Shown here: piece after piece, positions 47,660-55,945 of the stretch
Numbering within the stretch: the first letter of the stretch is position 1
Layout of the letters: each line of letters starts with the position of its first letter
NCBI RefSeq assembly: GCF_040869045.1
Contig: NC_090319.1
Location: 300,626,998 to 300,690,997, forward strand
From: Eurosta solidaginis
Lineage: Eukaryota > Arthropoda > Insecta > Diptera > Tephritidae
DNA: 64,000 nucleotides
Direction of reading: 5' to 3'
Notes under the pieces: generated by a model
Database searches by the model: none
The model's input: the letters and a program-made list of their open reading frames with translations, nothing else
Told to the model about the DNA's origin: nothing
Program-made: the position numbers and the translations under genes

Positions 47660-47914
47660 ATATTAACTGAGCTTGACGCCTTTGCTGTTGAAGTTGTGTC
47701 CCTAAGTGTTATATGATCCCTTATATATAATTGCAGGGCCGCCAAAAATTTTGCTCAAGCAATTTACCAACCTTCCTGTCTGTTGGCCGGTCTGTTTTTT
47801 TTTCCTTGTTTTTCGATACTTTTTATCGCAACTTTCACCCCATCACTAGGTGTGCTCGCGCGAACACGCTCCCAAGTGGACCGTAACCGTAGACCGTAGC
47901 AGCAGTCCCTAACA

Positions 47915-48265
47915 AGCCATAACCAGATAAATCAGCTGATCGAACCTACCTTATGGAAAGGAATGTAATCGATTAATGGTGCCATACCATAACGCTAACG
48001 CCATAGCCAATCAATTGGTTTTTGGTTTCTCGCCATATCCATAACCTAAAAATATTTGAGTTGGTGAATTTAATAACTTTTTTAAGATTTTCTTCATTGT
48101 TTTGGATACGTTATGTCTAAGATACTTATTTTTTGTGGAATATGTTTGTAATTTTTTGCGTTTTCATCATTTTTATGAACTTTTCACGATTTTTAGGTTA
48201 AGGCACAATTAATCGATCACATTGAAATGGTTATGGATATGGGTATGGTTACGACTATGGCGTTA
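47915..48265. mobile_element. Right part of the MITE split by the retrotransposon
   Basis: AAATCAGCTGATCG, GTAATCGATTAATGGTGCC and CCAATCAATTGGTTTTTGG parallel the 225-bp MITE in order, with marked divergence. The far side has GGTTATGGATATGGGTATGG and ATGGCGTTAGGG, complementary in part to ACGCTAACGCCATAG inside. The borders are uncertain. Confidence 0.35.
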
Positions 48266-48565
48266 GGGTTAAGGAAGTTTAATTTGGCTTTTACAAAGAC
48301 AAAGTACATGTAACTTTTATTTATGTTTGTAGATATGTCACCATGCTGCCACCTTGTATGGTTCCGCCATGGTTCTTCCCAAACTAGTACAAATGCAGAG
48401 CCCGCATTATTTAGTTACGTTCCATTGATGCGTGAACCAGATGCGGATAGAAATTTAACATACAAATGCAACAACAACGTTGTGCTCCTGATATTTATCT
48501 GGTTCAATTTCTGATCGGTATAGCAGTTCTGTTCGTTTCGTTTTCTGTAGTAGATTTTTTGACAG
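48266..48565. other. Non-coding, nothing recognised
   Basis: Short stretch between repeats. The 63-codon frame at 48323-48514 has no domain features. Confidence 0.35.
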
Positions 48566-48573
48566 CTAACAGC

Positions 48574-48811
48574 CATTGTGAATGATGACTAAGTGTGATA
48601 TCTTCTGCATAAACGTCAAAATTCCAAAGTGATTGGATCACCTGATTTGTAAATTACTATCGCTGTCTCATTCTGTATCACTTTCTATCACCCGCTGAAG
48701 ATAGGCGCCGCCATATTGAACAGCCTGTCAAAACGCTGAAAAGTAGCCACATTGAAGAGCCTGTCACGCAGATGACAGATAAGATAATACACTTAGTCAT
48801 CATTCACAATG
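48574..48811 (+). mobile_element. 238-bp MITE with 8-bp duplication, copy A
   Basis: The ends CATTGTGAATGATGACTAAG and its inverse (CTTAGTCATCATTCACAATG) form long terminal repeats. The flanks are CTAACAGC (48566-48573) and CTAACAGT (48812-48819), an 8-bp duplication with one difference. An inverted copy of identical length lies at 53198-53435. Eight-base duplications are typical of hAT and P elements; the transposase source is unknown. Confidence 0.85.
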
Positions 48812-48819
48812 CTAACAGT

Positions 48820-49406
48820 TATCCACTTTTGAGTTCGTAGCACTCATGGTTCAACTATATGGTTGGCTCATCTCTACAGCAACAACATACCTTTGTTCAG
48901 ATTGTCAAAATCAGCGTGTTGGTGACGAATGGAGTGGAATGAAGACATAAAACTTAGCAGCTTTTTTGTGTAGTCAAAAAATGTCAATGTGTGGCTTTCA
49001 TCTTGAGTTTGCCAATAAATAAATGAAAAAAATAAAAGCAGCTGATGAGATGAGCCAACCATATGGTTGAGCCATGGTAGCACTGAAATAGATAACAAAT
49101 GTGTATACATAAAAGATTTCGCCATATTTAAAAGCTAAAACACGGAAAGAGTAAACAACTTGAAGAAAATGTAAGGAAAATAGTTTGCTTACGTGCGAAA
49201 CTATTTTAATGTTAATAATTCCATCAGTATCTTCCATTTTTGTGTACGTTTCTTTTTATTTTCAACAAAACAGATGTTTTATATTGGTGCTGCCAGTTCT
49301 CAAAGTTGATCCAGATCGTTCCAATGAGATTTGATCGTGAGCCAGAGTTCGATAACTCAATGGAGCGGTCCTTTTATCCACATTCTATTAAATTTGTGTT
49401 TGCACT
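48820..49406. other. Non-coding, nothing recognised
   Basis: CAACTATATGGTTGGCTCATCTC (48852-48874) is matched in inverse at about 49045-49068, giving a ~200-bp foldback that may be a small MITE. Frames on the minus strand here show no domain. Confidence 0.35.
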
Positions 49407-49606
49407 ACCCTTCAAAAAACGCGAGTACTCCATAAATAATGTAATAAATACTCCTTTGGGAGTATAGGAGTATTCCAAAACTAATCTGTATTCATACAAA
49501 AAATGTGCTCCAATTAACATTGCGATGTCCTAGGAGAGGAGTAGGTGATCCCACTCTTGCTTTGTTTGTGAGTATTCCATAGAGTACATACGTGAGAGTA
49601 CTTTCC
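49407..49606 (+). repeat. 200-bp dispersed repeat, copy A
   Basis: Begins ACCCTTCAAAAAACGCGAGT and ends GAGAGTACTTTCC. An inverted copy of the same length lies at 59137-59336. The unit is rich in GAGTACTC, GAGTATTCC and related palindromic 8-mers. The class is unknown. Confidence 0.8.
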
Positions 49607-50828
49607 AAAGTACTTTCGCTGTAGTACTCCATGGAGCACCCACAGATGATCATATGCCAAAGTACTAAAGAGGAATTGTGTCGGAAAGAATTATCGGAGT
49701 GAATTTAATTTAAAATGAAAGTAAATGAAGAGGGGCAATACAACTTTTATATTTTTTACTACGAATATTCTTATGTTATTTAGCATTTGCGTGAATAAAG
49801 AAACTAATATTTCTCTATACTATAGTATGTATACATAAAACCAGTGCGCGGTTGCATTTTATCAGAGTAGCCAAAGTAAAATTTTATTATCAGTTATTTG
49901 TATGCAATATTTTACTTTTGGCAACTCTGTTCGATCGTCATCGAGTCGTGATCACGGTCGTTAAAAAACGAGCAATGATCGGCTGATGGTGGCCCGCAAA
50001 CGCAATGCAAAGAAGCATTGTTAGAGTAGTCCAACATGAAGAAAATGGAATACGTAATCCAAAAATTTTTGCAGGGTAGCCATTGATTTTTGATAGAGTT
50101 GTGCTTTTTCGTTCATTTCAGAGATTCGAATCTTTCGTTCTTTTTCTGATGAACGAACAAGTTGTTCTTTTTGTTCATCTGTTCTTTTTTTTTCATGCAA
50201 ATATGATCACTGCTGCTTGCACCCGCGAAAAAACCCAAGAAGTATAGATGGGTGTGTGTATGCAGCAATGCTTTGTGTAGGTATATTTAAATGAGTAATG
50301 AATAAATAAGTTAATATATATATGATTAATTAACTTCAAAAAAAGTTACAAATTTCGGAAGATCCAGGAAATTGAAAGAGTATAGACACAAATTGTAAAT
50401 ATGAACTTTTCAAGTTTAATAAATGTAATAATTAGTTTCTTACAAAGCATGTTTTTCATAAATAGTCCATACATATATTGTTGTAGCAGTGCCACACACA
50501 AAGATGACCACACATATCTTTAGTGTAAGTGGCATCATCGACATTCGTGCTCACTGTGAATTTCTGCGTATGTATGTACGAATTTACAATGTTCGCGAAC
50601 GAGAAGAGAGAAAAGAATAACATTAGATAAAACGAACTAAAAGAACCGAAATCGAAGATCTAGTTCACTTGTTCAGTTGAGAGACCCGGTCAATTGAACA
50701 AGTTCAGAACGAAACGACCCAACTCAAACTTTTGACAGTTTGTCACTTTGTTTATATTTGGCACTTGCCCGGCGTGTTGCATTTGCACATACTCATACTT
50801 TTTATTATTTATTTATTTAATAGAAATA
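49607..50828. other. Upstream region of Wdr61
   Basis: It contains two similar, partly inverted TTCGTTC/GAACGAA-rich blocks (about 50105-50180 and 50630-50725), likely a decayed inverted-repeat element. The Wdr61 promoter should lie in the last few hundred bases. No TATA box, initiator or Motif 1-type element could be fixed with confidence. Confidence 0.35.
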
Positions 50829-52136
50829 ATGGCAAGTTTATATTATAATAATAAAGTCAAATTATTAAACTATTTTTAATTACAGTTCTCATTATTACAC
50901 AAAGAAGAAGGCGCTCATGACGATGGGGTAACCTAATTTTATGTTTAATTGGAAACATGAACTAATTAAATATGCTATTTAGATCTGGTCATGTTCGTGG
51001 GGGCGAATACAGCCAGAGGAGCTTGCTAATAATGCAACAGAAGATGAAAAAGATCCAGATGCTAGCCGGGACTCAATGTTTGGGGAAGCAAAAAAGAAGC
51101 CAGAGCCAAAGGATTTTATAGTGACCGGTGGCTTGGATGATTTAGTTAAAGTATGGCATATACGTGACGATGATGAGCTAAAACTAGAACACGTTTTGAA
51201 AGGACATTCCTTAGGTGTCGTTTCTGTAGCTGTGAGTCCTGATGGCAAAAGTAATTAATGTTTGAGTAATAAATATAATTATTTTAACCCATATAATCAT
51301 TCGTTTAAAAGCAATCGCTAGCAGTTCCTTAGATTCCAGTCTCTGTTTCTGGGATTCACAAAGCGGAGAGCAAAAGCATCTGCTCTCATTTGGACCAGTC
51401 GATTTATGGACGGTGGCATTTTCTCCCTGCAACAAATTTGTTATTTCCGGATCAAATGATGGTAAAATTTCTATGTACAGCGTGGAAACTGGAAAGGTAG
51501 AACAGGTGTTAGATCCACAAAATGGAAAGTTCACACTCAGCATTGCTTATGTAAGTAACAACTAAAATAAATTCCTTCTTACAACACTACGGTAATTATA
51601 ATATTACAGAGTCCGGATGGCAAGTATATAGCTAGTGGTGCTATTGATGGCATTATCACTATATTCGATGTAGCAGCTGGAAAGGTGGCACAAACACTCG
51701 AAGGTCACGCAATGTCGGTACGAAGTTTGTGTTTCTCGCCGAATTCGCAAATGTTATTAACTGCATCCGATGATGGGCACATGAAGCTGTATGATGTGTA
51801 TGTAACATATTCCTAGTATCTACTTTTGATGTTGTAATAACACATACTTTTTGTGTGTTTAGCACTCATTCAGATGTCGCTGGTACATTATCCGGTCACG
51901 CTTCATGGGTGCTTTGCGTTTCTTTTTCAGAGGATGGCAAACATTTTGCATCTTCATCTAGTGACACAACTGTAAAAATTTGGGATTTTGCGGAACGTAA
52001 ATGTATGCACACATTCTCCGAACATAGCGATCAAGCATGGGGTGTAAAATATAGTTTAGCAAATGATAAAGTTATTTCAGTTTCTGAGGATAAATCGTTA
52101 AATTTATATAATTGCCCACCTAACATTGTAGTTTAA
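50829..52136 (+). CDS. Wdr61: WD repeat protein 61 (Ski8 homologue)
   Basis: Wdr61/Ski8 is a seven-bladed WD40 propeller shared by the Paf1 transcription elongation complex and the cytoplasmic Ski complex that feeds the RNA exosome. Inferred exons are 50829-50831, 50886-50927, 50983-51250, 51312-51550, 51610-51797 and 51863-52136, giving 337 codons plus stop (human protein: 305). Visible blade motifs are [49 protein letters not shown] and [28 protein letters not shown] and LSGHASWVL match the family closely. An acidic insert after SWGR (residues about 22-50) makes it longer than the human protein. The first intron is unusual: the start codon is followed directly by GCAAGT, implying a GC-AG intron of 54 bp. 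The remaining introns are GT-AG and short. An unseen upstream start exon is the alternative. Confidence 0.9.
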
Positions 52137-52276
52137 CTACAGTGAAATAATAGCAATTCTTCATATATTCGCATTTTTTTAAATATTTCATTGGACTTTT
52201 CTGAATACACATCATCCAGCAATATTCCCTACTTAACAATAAGCGCCACGCAATGTTTTATCGCGCATCAACAGTA

Positions 52277-52282
52277 AATAAA
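52277..52282 (+). terminator. Possible polyadenylation signal of Wdr61
   Basis: AATAAA 141 bp after the Wdr61 stop codon, within the 181-bp gap to the Ndufaf4 stop codon. If used, the cleavage site would fall close to or inside the convergent gene's 3' end. Confidence 0.4.
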
Positions 52283-52317
52283 CGCCATTGATTACACTAA
52301 ATCAAGGTTTGTCGGAT

Positions 52318-53104
52318 TTACTCATTTTCTTTTTTGTTTTCAATGGATTTTTTACTAGATTGTTGAAGTATACGGTCTTTTAGACGACTATCTGGGATGA
52401 ATACTTGAAAACTTTTGAAGTAATGGAGAATATTATCTAAAAAAATAAAAGGAAAGAAATAATGGTCTTAAAATAAGTAAAACCAATGGCATTTGTTAAA
52501 TAACTACTCACCAACAACATCTTCCTTGAGCTTATATTCTGCTGCTATTTTTTGCTTGGTCCATACATTTGGATCACTTTGATGATCAATGATGAATTGC
52601 ATGGCTTGGCGTAGCGTACATCGACCTGGTAAAACTCTTCTCGGTTCTCTGTAGCCATACTCAAAATCCTCTGGAGTTTTTCGGCTTAACGGTAACGGTT
52701 TATTTGGGTCCAAACGTCGCTGTGCAGCATAATCAATCTATTAAATTGCAAAAGATATTTTAATTTTCCTTGAAATACAATTTTTATGTAACCCACAAAA
52801 CTATCCTCTGAAGTTACATAAACATTCTTCAGTCGATCGTCTAGTTGTTGATCTTTCTTGTTCAGCTTATCAACCAGCTGCGGATCGACTATAAGTATGC
52901 CGCAAATAATAAGTTTTAGTGATCGATATGAAAGAGTATATTTATGTTTCAGTATTTACATTCAAGTGCCCTTTGCATGTCCTGTATATTTGATTCGTAT
53001 TTCGGCGCCGGCATTGGCTTGTCACGGTCCAGTATGCGATGTGCCCTATTTTCTACATTGAAACGATTTATCTTGCGTCCTATCATTGACATAACCTTTC
53101 CCAT
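52318..53104 (-). CDS. Ndufaf4: NADH dehydrogenase complex I assembly factor 4
   Basis: NDUFAF4 is a mitochondrial factor needed for an early step in building respiratory complex I, where it works with NDUFAF3. Inferred exons on the minus strand are 53104-52960, 52888-52797, 52737-52512 and 52436-52318. They give 193 codons plus stop (human protein: 175). The start MGKVMSMIGRKINRFNVENR matches the family's basic N-terminus and NxENRA block. DDRLKNVYVTSEDS parallels LKDVYVDSKDP, and WTKQKIAAEYKLKEDVV with NILHYFKSFQVFIP parallels the conserved C-terminal domain. Donor sites are GTAAAT, GTGGGT and GTGAGT. The Gly at position 2 could be a myristoylation site, which is inference. The gene is convergent with Wdr61, and a 238-bp MITE lies 94 bp upstream of the start codon, within or beside its promoter. 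Confidence 0.9.
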
Positions 53105-53197
53105 ATTTGTAGACTTTTTGTTTTTTTAGTTAAGAAGTTTTAGTTTATAAACGACTAGATTTATATATGGCACTCGAAAAATGGCGTAAATAAACAG

Positions 53198-53435
53198 CAT
53201 TGTGAGTGATGAGAAAGTGTGTTATCTTATCTGTCAACTGCCTGACAGGCTGTTCAATATGCCTACTTTTCAGCGTTTTGACAGGCTGTTCAATAAGCCG
53301 GCGCCTATCTTCATCGGGTGATAGAAAGAGATACAGAATGAGACAGCGATAATCAAATACGAATCAGGTGTTCCAATCACTTTGGAATTTTGACGTTTAT
53401 GCAGACGATATCACACTTAGTCATTATTCACAATG
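53198..53435 (-). mobile_element. 238-bp MITE with 8-bp duplication, copy B
   Basis: An inverted copy of 48574-48811 of identical length, flanked by a perfect 8-bp duplication ATAAACAG (53190-53197 and 53436-53443). Its left border is 94 bp from the Ndufaf4 start codon, so it may overlap the 5' untranslated region or core promoter. Confidence 0.88.
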
Positions 53436-53525
53436 ATAAACAGGAATATTAAAATCAGCTGTTGTCAGTAGTGCCAACACATACTTCTGGGGGCAGCTCA
53501 AGGCTATAAAGCATATATGCCACTA

Positions 53526-54470
53526 CCCTACAAGAATACTGACTATCATATGACTATCATCTGATTGTCAGCAATGTCACCCTAACGATCAGCGCCTCAT
53601 ACAAACTTTCTATCACAAACTTAAGGGGACTTGCGCAAATGTGATGTAAACAACTGTGTACGTGTGAGTTTTTGTCTCCTTATACACCAAAATGGCCTAC
53701 TGATTAAGTATATAGCCGTACTGCTCACTCTCATTCCTTTTCCTGGATCAGTGCTGATACTCTAACTATCAAAAACTGTCATAAATTATAGTTTACTGTA
53801 GATATCATGTTTGACTGTTATACTATCATAAATGACCATTGTTATATTCCGCCATAAATGAAACAATGCTTTTTGCTTTTTATTTACTTTATTTCATTAC
53901 GTTTTTAATTTTGTACGTGATAAAAGCATACGTGTTTCTTATTTGTTTAAAATAAATAGTTTTATAAGAATTCGAGTTCAGAATGTTCAATTTAAATTCA
54001 GAAAATAAAAAACCAACAGAAGAGCGCTTTCCTCATGCGGAAACACATTTAAAAATGAATCACCACTAACCACTATTATTTTTCGCGTATCAATTTTTTG
54101 AGTGCGCCCCATACATTCCGACAGCTTTTGGTATTTTTTAATATTATTTTCGATTTTTTTTCTTTTATTATGGAGCTTTGAAATGCCCTCTTTTTCATTT
54201 TTTAAACTTTTTTTTATATGATTTTCGTCGGTTGAAAATGGCGGAATTTAAAAAATAACAAAACAACCGTGATAATCATTTGATTGTCATATGACAGTCA
54301 GTAGTGACAACATGATTAAATCGGATAAACTGTTCTCGCATACATAAAATTCCGTTGAGAATTATGTATCTGTCTCACATGCATAATGGTATCTGCTGTA
54401 TGTTCTTTTGTTCTGTACCAGGTGTCCGAAGCTTTCCCAGTTTGAGTCCTTTTTCATGATTATGGGTACA
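53526..54470 (-). mobile_element. CCCTACAAG inverted-repeat element, truncated copy
   Basis: Starts CCCTACAAGAATACTGACTA and matches, in reverse, the right-hand ~930 bp of the full copy at 54473-55562. It lacks the last ~150 bp, including the other terminus. The plus and minus frames inside are repeat-derived. Confidence 0.75.
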
Positions 54471-54472
54471 TA

Positions 54473-55562
54473 CCCTACAAGAAACGCTGATAGTTTTACT
54501 AATACACTCACACTTGCAATTGACAATGCTGATCCTGCGATGACTTAAACATTGATACTCAAAATTATGTATGTTCCTTTGTTCGCTCACGCATGTCCGC
54601 ATGTACCCAACGACAGCCTATAATCATGAAAAAGGACTCAATCTGGGAAAGCTTCGGACACCTGGTACAGAACAAAAGAACATACTGCAGATACCATTAT
54701 ACATGTGAGACAGATACATAATTCTCAACGAAATTTTATATATGCGAGAACAGTTTATCCGATTTAATCATGTTGTCACTACTGACTGTCATATGACAAT
54801 CAAATGATTATCACTGTTGTTTTGTTATTTTTTAAATTCCGGCATTTTCAACCGACGAAAACCATATAAAAAATAAGTTTAAAAAATGGAAAAGAGAGCA
54901 TTTCAAAGCTCCATGCTAAAAGAAAAAAAAATCGAAAATAATATTAAAAAATACCAAAAGCTGTCGGAATGTGTGGGGCGCACTCAAAAAATTTATACGC
55001 GAAAAATAATAGTGGTTAGTGGTGATTCATTTTTAAATGTGTTTCCGCATGAGGAAAGCGCTCTTCTGTTGTTTTGTTATTTTCTTAATTTAAATTGAAC
55101 ATACTGAACTCGAATTCTTATAAAACTATTTATTTTAAACAAATAAGAAACACGTATGCTTTTATCACGTACAAAATTAAAAACGTAATGAATTAAAGTA
55201 AATAAAAAGCAAAAAGCATTGTTTCATTTTTGGCGGAATATAATAATGGTCATTTATGATAGTATAACAGTCAAACCTGATATATACAGTAAACTATCAT
55301 TTATGACACTTTTTGATAGTTAGAGTGTCAGCACTGATCCAGGAAAATGAATGAGAGTGAGCAGTACGGCTATATACTTAATCAGTAGGCCATGCTGGTG
55401 TATAAGAAAGAGACAAAAACTCACACGTACACAGTTGTTTACATCACATTTGCCCAAGTCCCCTTAAGTTTGTGATAGAAAGTTTGTATGAGGCGCTGAT
55501 CGTTAGGTTGACATTGCTGACAATCAGATGATAGTCATATGATAGTCAGTATTCTTGTAGGG
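54473..55562 (+). mobile_element. CCCTACAAG inverted-repeat element, full copy, 1,090 bp
   Basis: The ends are CCCTACAAGAAACGCTGATA and the complement of CCCTACAAGAATACTGACTA, so only about the first 12 bp form a near-perfect terminal repeat. A third copy lies at 60828-62128. The 70-codon frame at 54886-55098 is not maintained in the other copies, which argues against a protein. The superfamily is unknown. Confidence 0.75.
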
Positions 55563-55945
55563 ACTTTATTTTGTCTTGGATTCCAAGCAGCGTTGCCATA
55601 TATTTTTTTTCCAAGTCGTCAGACGCCGCCCAAAAAATCGTCATATCTATGGCAACAACCAAAGTTGAGTTAGGACGAAGTTGGGTTATTACCAGGGGAC
55701 GTACGATTGTATTCGCCGGAAACCAAAATGAGATCGCCGGATTTCATTAAACAATATTAACTTTTAAAGCGCTTTTATGAAAATTGTCTTGATTGTTATT
55801 TTTTGTTGCCATATACAACATATAAAATCGTTTTCAATTCATTTCGTTTTATTTTATAAATACCAATAACGTCTTAAAAGATAAATTTTGTATTACATAC
55901 AAAAGGTACTTGTTTTCAGTCATTTTAGCAATTATTATTATTTTT
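55563..55945. other. Non-coding, nothing recognised
   Basis: AT-rich gap between two repeats. No features were seen. Confidence 0.4.

Larger units (their letters stand above)
35390..47914 (-). mobile_element. Ty3/gypsy LTR retrotransposon with ~2.85 kb LTRs, Osvaldo/Ulysses-like
   Basis: The element runs from right to left. LTRs at both ends begin TGTTAG and end TAACA in element sense. A 4-bp duplication AGCC flanks it (35386-35389 and 47915-47918). Inside, in order, are the primer-binding site, gag, protease, reverse transcriptase/RNase H and integrase, all decayed by stops and frameshifts. There is no env-like frame. Very long LTRs, a tRNA-Lys primer and pol order PR-RT-RH-IN suggest the Osvaldo/Ulysses group as I know it. 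That placement is inference from the traits and not from a tree. Confidence 0.9.
44896..47914 (-). repeat. 5' LTR (right copy), 3,019 bp including a hairpin insertion
   Basis: Partner of 35390-38665. It lacks the 422-bp MITE and instead contains a 176-bp hairpin insertion with a 12-bp duplication (47484-47671). After removing the insertions, the two LTRs are about 2.83 and 2.85 kb. The outer ~200 bp differs locally between copies: this one has CTTATATATAATTGCAGGG near 47712, where the other has a C/T-rich stretch. Confidence 0.92.

Noticed and set aside
50856..50885. Alternative first intron of Wdr61 starting at GTCAAA (50856)
   Set aside because: It would leave an in-frame start (MASLYYNNK) but an intron of only 30 bp with a poor donor, shorter than fly introns can normally be.
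52858..53129. Plus-strand frames of 61-67 codons
   Set aside because: They are antisense shadows of Ndufaf4 exons 1 and 2.
54886..55098. 70-codon lysine-rich frame MEKRAFQSSMLKEKK..
   Set aside because: It lies wholly inside a non-coding inverted-repeat element, and the equivalent region at 61243 carries a deletion and a MITE insertion.
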